This document shows positions 26,324 through 35,141 of a stretch of 64,000 bases of DNA, one piece after another. The DNA is from Bdellovibrio sp. ZAP7. Lineage in GTDB: Bacteria; Bdellovibrionota_B; Oligoflexia; Oligoflexales; RGVZ01. The stretch covers positions 1-64,000 of the forward strand of contig CAMDKS010000008.1 in NCBI GenBank assembly GCA_945900755.1, in the 5' to 3' direction. How positions within the stretch are numbered: the stretch's first letter is position 1; each line of letters begins with the position of its first letter. Position numbers and translations under genes: made by a program. The notes beneath the pieces were generated by a model. It was given only the letters and a program-made list of their open reading frames with translations, searched no databases and was not told where the DNA came from.

Positions 26324-29300
26324 GTCTAGCGAATATATCGATAAAACGCCCAGTATTCTTGACTTGCGTCATTATACTCATGCTTGCAGTGGGCGGCATG
26401 TCGCTCTACAAGCTGCCTGTTGACCTTTTTCCCAATATTAATTTTCCTGTGGTTACGGTGACGACGATTTATCCTGGTGCGGGCCCCAATGAAATTGAAA
26501 CCAACGTCTCCAAAACGTTGGAGGGCGAGCTCTCCAGTATTTCTGGCATCAAAACCATTCGGAGCATTAGCCGCGAGGGTGTTAGTCAAGTCGTCATCGA
26601 GTTTGCGCTTGAAACTGACATTAAATATGCAGAGCAGCAGGTAAAAGATCGCGTTTCGATTGCAAAAAGAAAATTGCCGACCGACATTAAGGAACCGACT
26701 ATCCGCCGAATCTCTCCGTCCGATCAGCCGATAGCGACGATCACCTTAAAAGCAGATTTGCCTATGGCAACTCTATTTGATTTGGCCGAAGAAGTGGTGC
26801 GACCAAAATTAGAGCAGATTCCTCATATTGGGTTAGTAAATGTTGTGGGTGGTCAAAAGCGCGAAATCCATGTGGACCTCGATCGCGACAAATTGAAGGA
26901 ATACGAAGTTGCGGCCAGCATGGTGACACAAAGGATAGAGGCTAGCGGACAAAATATTCCTGTCGGAAAAATTGATCGGGGGGACAAAGAAATCTCGTTA
27001 CGCACGATCGGAGAATTTAAGTCTCTCAAAGACCTTCAAAATGTGGTGATAAATTTCATTGGCAATGACGTGCCCGTAAACTTAAGTAATGTCGCAACCG
27101 TGAACGACGGTCTTGCTGACAAGACGAGCAAAACCTACCACAATGGAGAATCCACTCTTGTTTTGCTCGTGTTCAAACAATCTGATTCCAATACAATTGC
27201 AGTGACCAAAGGCATAGAAAAACAATTAGTCAAGATCCAAGAAATTCTTGATAAGACGGAAGGCGCGCCTAAGCTCAAGGTTGTGCGACGAATCGCCGAT
27301 CAGATCGCGGCAAATGTTTTAGACGTTGAAGAATCAATTTTCATCGGCATCGCCTTAACGATCCTCGTTGTTTTTCTGTTTTTGGGTAGTGGTCGATCAA
27401 CTCTCATTACTGGCCTAGCATTGCCGAATTCGCTTATGGGTGCATTTATTCTCATGAGCTGGGCAGGATTTTCGGTCAACGTCATGTCACTTCTGGCACT
27501 GAGCCTTTCCGTTGGACTGCTCGTCGACGATGCGATTGTCGTTCGAGAAAATATCTTTAGGCACCGTGGGATGGGCAAATCCCCTGTGCAGGCGGCTATT
27601 GATGGGACAAAAGAGGTAACCATGGCTGTGGTTGCGACCACGCTTACGGTCATCGCCGTATTCGGGCCCATTGGATTTTTGAGTGGAATTGTGGGGCAAT
27701 TTTTTAAGGAATTTGGACTTACTATCTGCTTTGCGATGTTGATTTCACTTTTTGACGCCTTGACGATTGCGCCGATGATGTCGGCTTATTTCGGAGGTTC
27801 CCACGATACAGTGCGCACCGGCATTTATAAGTGGACGGTCGGATCTGTTTTGACCGCCTTTGAGGCCTTTCAAGTGCTGCTTGAACGTGGTTATGAGAAA
27901 GTTCTGACGTTTACCATACGTCACCCTTTCGTGGTGTTGGTCACTTCGTTGTTGTTTTGCATCGGGAGCTTCTATTCGATTAAATGGGTTCCGAAAACAT
28001 TCCTATCTCCTCAAGACAATGGCGAATTCGCAGTCGCAATCGATTTACCTCCGGGCACGAGCCTTGATAAAATGGATGATGTTGCAAAACAAGTCGATGC
28101 GTCCCTTCGTAGTCATCCGGAGATTGAAACGACGCTTCTCACAGTAGGGAGTCGCGAAGGAGCTTCAAACGTAGCGGATTTTTATGTGCACTTGGTGCCG
28201 TCAAAACAGCGGACCATGAACACGTCAGCTGTTAAGGACGTGTTACGAAATGATTTGAATGCGTTTGCCTATGCCAACCCAGTCGTCAAAGACATTGACG
28301 CGGTCGGCGGCGGCTGGCGTCCATTTAACGTCAACATCGTTGGCTCGGACTTGACTGAGGTTGCAAGAGTCGCACAAGAATTGTTTGCCAAAATAAAAAA
28401 CAATCCAGCGCTCAAGGATGTTGATATTAGTGATCGGCCAGGGAAACCAGAAATTCAGTTTGTGATTGACCGCAACGAAGCTGAAAAAGTCGGCGTGTCG
28501 CCTAACGCGGCGGGCTTTGAGCTTCGCAATTTAGTCGAAGGCACAACCCCCGCGGTGTTTCGCGAAAATGGCCGCGAGTACGATATTCGTGTTCGACTTC
28601 GTGCGGATCAACGAGATCTCAAGGCTGGTTATAATGAAACTTATGTGCCAAACATAAATTATCGAACCGTAAGACTCGCCAATGTCGCAAAGATAAATGA
28701 AACCACAGGGCCGGCCACGATTAATCGGCAAGATCGCGGCCGCTATGTGCAGATTTCAGCAGATATTGCGCCAAAGGGGCAAGGCATGAATCAGGCGATG
28801 GCCGATATTACGAATTTATTTGAAAGTGGTGAGGTAAAGCTTGGGCCAGGAATGCGCTATCAATTTGTCGGTCAAGCAGAAAGTTTCGTAGAAATGATTC
28901 AAAACATGACGATTGCTGTCACGCTCTCAATCGTCTTTATTTTCCTCGTTTTGGCCTCGCTATACGAGTCCTTCATTACGCCGTTTACGATTATGCTGGT
29001 GCTCCCATTGGCGATCACGGGTGCGATTTTAGCCCTACTAGTGACCGGTGCATCGTTTGATCTGAACTCAATGATTGGCTGTATTCTATTGCTTGGCATG
29101 GCAACAAAAAATTCAATTCTGCTGGTTGACTACGCCACGCAAAAGGTGGCCGAAGGGATGGACCGTAACGAAGCCATGATGGCCGCAGGAAAGACACGGC
29201 TTAGGCCAATTCTGATGACCTCAGTCGCACTGATTGCAGGGATGCTGCCGATTGCCTATGGACTCAACGAGGCGTCCAAGCAGCGGACGTCTATGGGAAT

Positions 29301-29427
29301 AGCGATCATTGGCGGCCTCATCACATCGACACTATTAAGCTTGGTGGTCGTGCCTGCCGCATTCCAATATGTCGACCGATTTAGGGTTTGGATATCGGCT
29401 AAACTTGCAAAGGCCTTCGTCAGCTAG
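26320..29427 (+). CDS. RND-family inner-membrane efflux pump (AcrB/HAE1-like)
   Basis: A 1035-residue pump with 12 predicted transmembrane segments and two large periplasmic loops (about 35-335 and 555-865). Proton-relay residues are present: the Asp pair in GLLVDDAIVVREN (TM4) and Lys in GMATKNSILLVDYA (TM10). NINFPVVTVTTIYPGAGP near the start is typical of the HAE1-like group rather than metal pumps. It would export drugs, bile-like or lipid compounds with the TolC protein encoded just upstream. No membrane-fusion (HlyD/AcrA) gene lies in this operon or elsewhere in the window. A dispersed repeat begins 3 nt after the stop. Confidence 0.93.
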   Translation: MSLANISIKRPVFLTCVIILMLAVGGMSLYKLPVDLFPNINFPVVTVTTIYPGAGPNEIETNVSKTLEGELSSISGIKTIRSISREGVSQVVIEFALETDIKYAEQQVKDRVSIAKRKLPTDIKEPTIRRISPSDQPIATITLKADLPMATLFDLAEEVVRPKLEQIPHIGLVNVVGGQKREIHVDLDRDKLKEYEVAASMVTQRIEASGQNIPVGKIDRGDKEISLRTIGEFKSLKDLQNVVINFIGNDVPVNLSNVATVNDGLADKTSKTYHNGESTLVLLVFKQSDSNTIAVTKGIEKQLVKIQEILDKTEGAPKLKVVRRIADQIAANVLDVEESIFIGIALTILVVFLFLGSGRSTLITGLALPNSLMGAFILMSWAGFSVNVMSLLALSLSVGLLVDDAIVVRENIFRHRGMGKSPVQAAIDGTKEVTMAVVATTLTVIAVFGPIGFLSGIVGQFFKEFGLTICFAMLISLFDALTIAPMMSAYFGGSHDTVRTGIYKWTVGSVLTAFEAFQVLLERGYEKVLTFTIRHPFVVLVTSLLFCIGSFYSIKWVPKTFLSPQDNGEFAVAIDLPPGTSLDKMDDVAKQVDASLRSHPEIETTLLTVGSREGASNVADFYVHLVPSKQRTMNTSAVKDVLRNDLNAFAYANPVVKDIDAVGGGWRPFNVNIVGSDLTEVARVAQELFAKIKNNPALKDVDISDRPGKPEIQFVIDRNEAEKVGVSPNAAGFELRNLVEGTTPAVFRENGREYDIRVRLRADQRDLKAGYNETYVPNINYRTVRLANVAKINETTGPATINRQDRGRYVQISADIAPKGQGMNQAMADITNLFESGEVKLGPGMRYQFVGQAESFVEMIQNMTIAVTLSIVFIFLVLASLYESFITPFTIMLVLPLAITGAILALLVTGASFDLNSMIGCILLLGMATKNSILLVDYATQKVAEGMDRNEAMMAAGKTRLRPILMTSVALIAGMLPIAYGLNEASKQRTSMGIAIIGGLITSTLLSLVVVPAAFQYVDRFRVWISAKLAKAFVS

Positions 29428-29430
29428 TGA

Positions 29431-29520
29431 GATTCTGCTGAAAATGCCTGATCTCTGCGTTGCTCGTCGAGTTTAAATGCTCATTTACAGTAGTAAACTC
29501 CGCTTTAAACTCTCCTTCAA
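29431..29520. repeat. dispersed repeat element, copy B
   Basis: Bases 29431-29466 match copy A (8157-8192) at 30 of 36 positions. Downstream, GAGTTTAAA (29469-29477) pairs perfectly with TTTAAACTC (29504-29512), giving a palindromic body. It sits between the RND gene stop and the convergent Fic gene. Right boundary approximate. Confidence 0.6.
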
Positions 29521-29527
29521 GGCATCC

Positions 29528-30643
29528 TCACTCCAATTTTAGATGGTATCTTGTCCCCTTGCCAGTACCCGTTTTAATGAGCGCCTTGACAGCAACCAAC
29601 TCCGTCAAATCTCTAGTTGTAGTCGCACGGGACGTCTTTGCCATCCCAATATATTTTTCCGCACTGAGTCCTCCAAGGAATCCGTCAGGACCTTCGCGAA
29701 AGATGCGTAATAACACTTTAGTTTGCCTTTCATTGAGTTGATCTCTGAAGCGATCAAAAAATTTAGCTTTTTTAATAACAAATTCCGTAAGCTGAACTGT
29801 ACGATCTTGGGCGGCGACGATTGTTTCTGAAAAATACTCAAGCCACCGACCTATCGACATGGACCGATTGTTTTCCTCGAGTGCTGTGTAGTACTTTTTT
29901 CGATTTTTTAATATCGTCTCCGATAGAGCTAGGAGAGTGGGTTTACCCATAGATTGGGCGAGCGCCTTTTCCACGAGCGCTCGCCCGATGCGACCATTAC
30001 CATCCTCGAACGGATGAACGCAAACAAAGTAAAGATGACTGATAGACGCACGAGTCAATGGAGGCAGAAACTTTTTTCCAGATGGTGCCGTGTCGTTAAA
30101 CCAGCGAATAAAGCGTTCCATTTCGCGGGGAACGGAGCGCGATGGAGGCGCCTCAAAATGAATAGTAGGTCTATCGAGCCCTCCCGAGACAACGCGCATT
30201 GGTTCTTCATGGGTTCGATATTTGCCAACATTATCGAGATCGCGGCGACCATTCAAAAGCATCTGATGCCACTTAAATAAATGCGCGTGGGTCAATGGCT
30301 CAGAAAAAGTGTTATAGAGATCGACCATCATTTCAGCAATACCCTCTTCAGAGGGTTTTATACGCCGATGATCTGTATCAAGACCAAATCTTCTCCTAAA
30401 TGACGACTGCACACTATCACGGTTTATGATCTCACCTTCAATTTCAGACGTTGTTACAGCCTCATTGCAAAGAGAATCGATCAAAATGAGAATCTTATCG
30501 CCGTCACTAAGGTGTTTTTCAACACCAACCAGTACCCCTGATGCATGAAGAAATTTCTCCTCCTTGGGCTGGAGTTTGGAAGGATCAAAGGAAAAGTTTG
30601 GCCAGTCTTCTTGTTGCCAATTCCAATATTTGTTGTTTGCCAT
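29528..30643 (-). CDS. Fic-domain protein with N-terminal inhibitory motif and winged helix
   Basis: A 371-residue protein. The inhibitory helix motif TSEIEG (65-70, [S/T]xxxE[G/N]) marks a class II Fic enzyme that restrains itself. The Fic core has HPFEDGNGR at 210-218 with catalytic His210. The C-terminal part (about 300-371) is a winged helix (TSRATTTRDLTELVAVKALI). Fic enzymes usually add AMP from ATP to target proteins; targets here are unknown. It stands alone beside a transposase remnant and a dispersed repeat, suggesting gain by transfer. AGGA lies about 9 nt before the ATG. Confidence 0.9.
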   Translation of the reverse strand: MANNKYWNWQQEDWPNFSFDPSKLQPKEEKFLHASGVLVGVEKHLSDGDKILILIDSLCNEAVTTSEIEGEIINRDSVQSSFRRRFGLDTDHRRIKPSEEGIAEMMVDLYNTFSEPLTHAHLFKWHQMLLNGRRDLDNVGKYRTHEEPMRVVSGGLDRPTIHFEAPPSRSVPREMERFIRWFNDTAPSGKKFLPPLTRASISHLYFVCVHPFEDGNGRIGRALVEKALAQSMGKPTLLALSETILKNRKKYYTALEENNRSMSIGRWLEYFSETIVAAQDRTVQLTEFVIKKAKFFDRFRDQLNERQTKVLLRIFREGPDGFLGGLSAEKYIGMAKTSRATTTRDLTELVAVKALIKTGTGKGTRYHLKLE

Positions 30644-30668
30644 GGCTTATATCCTGAATTTATATAAC

Positions 30669-30950
30669 TCATATTTTCCCATTTTTTGAGTAATAAATAT
30701 ACAAAATATAACTCATAAATTTATAACACACTGATATTATAAGTTTTCGCCAGCGATAGTACCTAGAAGTAGAGAGCCCAATTTCTTTAAGACAACGTCC
30801 CAGCAGAATTTCGGTTGAGCAGTTGTCGACAGCCTTGATGAGTTTTTGCTTGGCCTCGCCCCCAGGGAGGCGGCTCCAGTCCATCGAGAGTCCGAAGATA
30901 ATGCAAGCTTTAACAGCTATAGATATTAGATCGTTGCATAGTGCGGCCAA
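30669..30950 (-). pseudogene. transposase/integrase N-terminal remnant
   Basis: A 93-codon frame whose middle part, KQKLIKAVDN then LLGRCLKEIGLSTSRYYRWR, has the helix-turn-helix typical of the N-terminus of DDE (rve-type) transposases. The catalytic DDE core is missing and the frame runs into an AT-rich tail (30669-30730). It is probably a decayed insertion sequence. No terminal inverted repeats were found around it. Confidence 0.5.
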
Positions 30951-31364
30951 TGATGGCCGACCAATTTCCCAAATGTCTTGTTACGCATCTGGGCGCCGCT
31001 AATGGACTCGCTGACAGCCTATGACCCGGCGAAATTTTTGACGTTCTCAAATATTGGCAATACCTTGATGGATATGTTTAATGTCGCACCCGATAGACGC
31101 TGGGATATGGGGCGAAATCTACCGAAGGCACAGTCGTTGAAGTTCTTGAAGAGTTAAAGCTAATCCTACATGGTCGTGTTGCGAAGGCAAAGCTTCATGT
31201 AGGCGCCGCCATTGAATTGTTCTCGTTTTTCTTTTGTGTATTTGTCCTCGACTTTGACGGAAACTAAACCTGCATCGAGGCCAATTTTGACATTCGGCGC
31301 TACGGAAAATAGTAGATTTAACCGTAACAAGAGACTGCTTACTTTGGGGCGCCGCAGCACAAAA
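30951..31364. other. decayed intergenic region with gene fragments
   Basis: No intact gene is evident. On the plus strand a frame at 31002-31157 encodes 51 residues (start MDSLTAYDPAKFLTFSNIG) and is open for at least 20 codons upstream of its ATG, like the end of a larger lost gene. On the minus strand 31166-31360 encodes 64 residues ending KEKREQFNGGAYMKLCLRN, like the C-terminus of an exported protein. I recognise neither. With the transposase remnant beside it, the area looks like a graveyard of inserted DNA. Confidence 0.4.
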
Positions 31365-31394
31365 AAAATGGATCCCGTTTCGGGGATCCATTTT
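31365..31394 (-). terminator. intrinsic terminator of the small exported protein gene
   Basis: AAAATGGATCCC (31365-31376) pairs perfectly with GGGATCCATTTT (31383-31394). On the minus strand the stem continues into eight T. It is 76 nt after the stop of the gene at 31471-31728. Confidence 0.85.
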
Positions 31395-31470
31395 GCTTTG
31401 CGATCTACATTTAAAAATCACATCGCACGCTTGCCCGAAGGCAGCATAATCAAAGGCTAGAAGCCAATGA

Positions 31471-31728
31471 TTATTTCGCGTGTTGCTCAGTAGCAGGAGC
31501 AGGAGCAGCAGGAGCAGCAGCAGCAGCTGGAGCGGCTTCAGCAGGAGCTGAAGTTGTTGCAGCTTCCATCCAAGTACCATGTTTTTTCTCGCATGCAGCA
31601 GCGTCTTTTACGCTAAGTTTTTTGCCTTTAACTTCGCAGTTAGGTGTCTTAGGCGCTTTTTTCTCGTTAGCGAAAACTACAGAGGTTGTAAGTGCAGAAA
31701 GAGCGACGATTGCATAGGCTAATTTCAT
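31471..31728 (-). CDS. small exported protein with Ala/Pro-rich tail
   Basis: An 85-residue protein. Start 31728 is set by GGAG 5 nt upstream and a clean signal peptide (MKLAYAIVALSALTTSVVFA). The mature core has two Cys (TPNCEVKGKKL and AAACEKKHGTW), probably a disulfide or metal pair. The last 30 residues are a low-complexity Ala/Pro tail encoded by GCA/GGA triplet runs (31493-31545). The family is not recognised. It is monocistronic with its own terminator. It is probably periplasmic. Confidence 0.75.
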   Translation of the reverse strand: MKLAYAIVALSALTTSVVFANEKKAPKTPNCEVKGKKLSVKDAAACEKKHGTWMEAATTSAPAEAAPAAAAAPAAPAPATEQHAK

Positions 31729-31949
31729 AATGACTCCAAATAATCTAAAGTATTGATATACACACCATGTGTACCCATTCCTTGATGCATGAATCCGGCC
31801 AAGATTAGGGGCTTTCGAAATCATTTTAAGTTTATGATATTGCAGGAAATTGCCGTTTAACCAAACATAAAATATTCCGACAATTAAGAAACAGCAGGCT
31901 TAGATTCTCAATATTAGGAATTTTCGGAACCTAAGTCAATATTGGGTGC

Positions 31950-33752
31950 TCAAATCATGGGTAGGCAAATTGAAAACGTTGCCCCTTTGATGCCCCCAGG
32001 TTCAAGGCCTTTTTTGGGGTCGCTGGCTACGAGAATGCGGCCACCATGGGCAGCAACTATCTTGTGTACCGACGACAGGCCAAGTCCGACTCCATTTTCC
32101 TTAGTTGTGAAAAATGGGTTAAATAATTTTGATTGTATTTCTAGAGGAATACCAATCCCGGTGTCGGAAATTTCGATGAGCACTTCTGACCCAATCATAT
32201 ATGCCGACATTAAAATTCGCCCACCAGCAGGCGATGAATCCAATGCATTCTTTACTAAATTGACTAGGCATTGTTTTAGTTGATCTGAGTCCGCGCGGAT
32301 GGATAGTGGTTCGCCGGTCACAACCTCAAGAGTCACGCCAAGAGTGTTTGCGAGGGCATGGAACAGGTCGAGAACCGACAGCAGCAGAGCGCGGATATCC
32401 ACGTCCCCACGATTGATTTGTACTGCGCGCGCATAGTCAAGAATGCTGGAAACAAGTCGGTCGAGACGTCCCACCTCACTAAATAAATCTTCTGTCAGAT
32501 GCTTTCGGGTGCCTTCGTCTTGACTATACGTCAACCGCGAAAGCAACAGTGACATGGCATTCAAGGGATTCCTAATTTCATGGGCTAGACTTGCTGCCAG
32601 GGTGCCGATTGTAGCCAATCGTTCACTTTCTATTCGCAGATGCTCACTTTCGGTCAATCGATCTTGGAGTCGCCCCTGAGTGCTGGCGATGCGACGGCGC
32701 ATCCTCTCCAGTTCCGCGCCGATAAAGACCACCTCCTCAATCTCCTGACTTACGACCACAGGCTCCGAGTATTGGCCTGCGGCAATTTTACGAGTCGACT
32801 GTACGAGCTGCAAGAGTGGACGTGTGATAGAGCGGCTCAAGGCGAAAGAGACCAGAATAAAAAGTGATAGAAGTCCAATGGTAGCCGCAACAACCATATT
32901 TCTAAGACTCGTCATTTGCTTAAGTACATCGTCAAAATTACGTTCAACGACGACATACCAACGATAGCCTGAAATCTTCAAAGCCGTCCCAAGTACCTGA
33001 TGACCGTCGGCTCGTTGATATTCCCCGACCCAAAACTCATCCTTTAAATGACTGGCTAACGTTGTTGAGGCCAAGTGACTGTTGACGAGCCCACGGACCT
33101 GTGATCGGCCGGTGGTGATAAACCTGAGATCGCCGTCGAGCAAGAAAGCATCTGTGGTCTCTGACAAGCCGATTTTTTGATCCATTAGGCTATAGATATC
33201 ACTTAAATCGATAATTGCTACAATGACGCCAACGACAACTTGGTCCTTAAAAATTGGCGCCGAAACAAGTTGCACTCGTCCTTCACCTTCGGTGCCATAA
33301 ATGGATGGAAAATTGAAACCTTCAACACCTTGTCGAAAAAAATTCCAGTTTTTACCTTGAATTCTGTACCAATCAGAATCGGTCGTGCCGACGCACTTCG
33401 CATCCAAATCGTAGATCATCAAGTCGGTCAAATGGGTGTTGTGCTCAAGCGCAATTTTTAGAAAAGACTCCAGCCAAGCTTTATTCACAACTTTGTCCGA
33501 TAATTGTGAAACCAAGACATCGTCTTCGACAATGTCTTCCAAATTGCTCTCAAGATTTTTGAATTGGTTTTGAATGAGATCACTTAATACAAGGCTCAAG
33601 ACTCGCAACTCATTGCTAGAAGATTTAACTAGAAGTTGGCCACCAAAGTGGGTCGTAAAGAAGCAAAAAATAAATGAAAGCAACGCCAACGCAAGCGTGA
33701 ATGTTAAAAATATTTTTGAGCCGAGTCTGCTCGCGTATGGAATCTTGATCAT
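31950..33752 (-). CDS. membrane sensor histidine kinase (Cache-HAMP-HisKA-HATPase)
   Basis: A 600-residue kinase. TM1 is at about 13-37, a double-Cache-like periplasmic sensor at about 40-280, TM2 at about 285-307, then HAMP. The dimerisation domain has SLAHEIRNPLNAM with phospho-acceptor His391. The ATPase has an N box (LVNLVKNALD), a G1 box (SDTGIGIP) and a G2 box (GVGLGLSSV). It belongs to the NtrB-like group. Its ATG overlaps the stop of the NtrC-type regulator gene by one base, so the pair is coupled and should work together. Ligand unknown; Cache domains bind small molecules such as amino or carboxylic acids. Confidence 0.93.
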   Translation of the reverse strand: MIKIPYASRLGSKIFLTFTLALALLSFIFCFFTTHFGGQLLVKSSSNELRVLSLVLSDLIQNQFKNLESNLEDIVEDDVLVSQLSDKVVNKAWLESFLKIALEHNTHLTDLMIYDLDAKCVGTTDSDWYRIQGKNWNFFRQGVEGFNFPSIYGTEGEGRVQLVSAPIFKDQVVVGVIVAIIDLSDIYSLMDQKIGLSETTDAFLLDGDLRFITTGRSQVRGLVNSHLASTTLASHLKDEFWVGEYQRADGHQVLGTALKISGYRWYVVVERNFDDVLKQMTSLRNMVVAATIGLLSLFILVSFALSRSITRPLLQLVQSTRKIAAGQYSEPVVVSQEIEEVVFIGAELERMRRRIASTQGRLQDRLTESEHLRIESERLATIGTLAASLAHEIRNPLNAMSLLLSRLTYSQDEGTRKHLTEDLFSEVGRLDRLVSSILDYARAVQINRGDVDIRALLLSVLDLFHALANTLGVTLEVVTGEPLSIRADSDQLKQCLVNLVKNALDSSPAGGRILMSAYMIGSEVLIEISDTGIGIPLEIQSKLFNPFFTTKENGVGLGLSSVHKIVAAHGGRILVASDPKKGLEPGGIKGATFSICLPMI

Positions 33753-35137
33753 TATCGCCCCAGATCACCGCCACGACGGGCAATATTAAGCTCCTCCATT
33801 TTTCGGTAAAGGCTGCTAATCCCGAGGCCCAACAACTTTGCGGCCTCCTTTCGATCTTGGTTCACATGTCCCAAAACCTTTTCGATGTGTCCCTTAACGA
33901 ATGCGCTACTAACGAAATCCAAGTTAAAATCGGAAACGTATTGCCCCTGCGAGTCTAAAGCGGCTTCGCCTGCAGGCCAAAAAATCTGCGGTAGGTGTTC
34001 GACCTCAAGGAAGTCACTATTTACGCCGAGTATAATGGCGCGCTCAATGACATTTTCTAACTCTCGGATATTTCCTGGCCACCGGTATTTCATGAGACTG
34101 CGAGCGGCTTCATTCCCGACGCGGAAATATTTTTTTGAGAATTCCTTCACGTATTTGTCGATAAAAGCCTGAGCCAATGCAGGCACATCTTCGGGGTGAT
34201 CTCTAAGGGCAGGCATAGCTATTTGGACGACATTTATGCGGTAGTAAAGATCTTGTCGAAACGACCCCTCAGCGATATCTGCGGCTAGATCTCGGTTTGT
34301 AGCCGCAATTAATCGGACATCAATTTTTATGGCTTTAGTATCACCGACGGGCGTGATCTCGCGCTCTTGAAGCACTCGCAGAAGCTTTGCTTGCAAGCTT
34401 TTTGGCAAGTCTCCTATTTCATCTAGAAAAATGGTACTGCCGTTGGCGACCTTAAACAGTCCCTCTTTGTCCGATACTGCGCCCGTGTAGGCACCCTTTT
34501 TATGTCCGAAAAACTCGCTCTCCAAAAGATTTTCGGGAATCGCAGCACAGTTCACGGCGACGAAACGTTTTGAGGATTCGGCACTAGCTGCGTGAATGGA
34601 CCTTGCTGCGACTTCTTTCCCAGTGCCGCTCTCGCCAGTAATCAAAACCGTGCCCTTCGTCTGAGCCACCTGAGAAATGACTCTGCGAACCTCGTCCATG
34701 CTTTTTGACTTGCCCAATAAATGTGAGGTTTCAACTGAATTGACTCGAGTCCGGAGATCTCGCACTTCCAATTGAAGTGACCGGTACTCATCGAGAGCAA
34801 GAATCTTCCGTAACACCTGTTCGACACTTAATGGCTTTAACAAATAATCGACAACACCAAGGCGCATAGCGTCAATGGTGCTGGTGACATCTGCGTAGGC
34901 GGTCATAATCATAACGGCCGTGCTGGGGGAAAGGTATTTAGCCTTCTCAGCAACGTCAAGGCCGCTTCCGTCAGGCATTTTGAAATCAGTTAGAATCAGC
35001 TCAAAATTTTCTGCCGTAAGAGCCGCCACAGCCTCGGCAACATTGCTACAACTAGTAGTTTCATGACCATGCTCTCGCAGGATATCGGAAAGGGTCTCCC
35101 TTTGAATTCGCTCATCATCAGCTACAAGAATCTTCAA
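33752..35137 (-). CDS. NtrC-family sigma-54-dependent response regulator
   Basis: A 461-residue regulator. I start it at TTG 35137, giving MKILVADDER at the usual position; GGGAG lies about 10 nt upstream, inside the end of the previous gene, and the only upstream ATG would add 22 unrelated residues. Receiver: phospho-acceptor Asp51 in LILTDFKMPDG, Lys in YLLKPLS. AAA+ domain: Walker A GESGTGKE, sigma-54 contact loop GAYTGA (Phe of GAFTGA replaced by Tyr), Walker B FLDEIGDL. A Fis-type helix-turn-helix ends the protein (EAAKLLGLGISSLYRKMEEL). It activates sigma-54 promoters when phosphorylated by the kinase encoded next. Confidence 0.93.
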   Translation of the reverse strand: MKILVADDERIQRETLSDILREHGHETTSCSNVAEAVAALTAENFELILTDFKMPDGSGLDVAEKAKYLSPSTAVMIMTAYADVTSTIDAMRLGVVDYLLKPLSVEQVLRKILALDEYRSLQLEVRDLRTRVNSVETSHLLGKSKSMDEVRRVISQVAQTKGTVLITGESGTGKEVAARSIHAASAESSKRFVAVNCAAIPENLLESEFFGHKKGAYTGAVSDKEGLFKVANGSTIFLDEIGDLPKSLQAKLLRVLQEREITPVGDTKAIKIDVRLIAATNRDLAADIAEGSFRQDLYYRINVVQIAMPALRDHPEDVPALAQAFIDKYVKEFSKKYFRVGNEAARSLMKYRWPGNIRELENVIERAIILGVNSDFLEVEHLPQIFWPAGEAALDSQGQYVSDFNLDFVSSAFVKGHIEKVLGHVNQDRKEAAKLLGLGISSLYRKMEELNIARRGGDLGR

Positions 35138-35141
35138 GACC

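Noticed and set aside
31119..31580. Leu/Gln-rich protein on the minus strand
   Set aside because: It is a shifted-frame shadow of the Ala/Pro-rich tail repeats and crosses a terminator.
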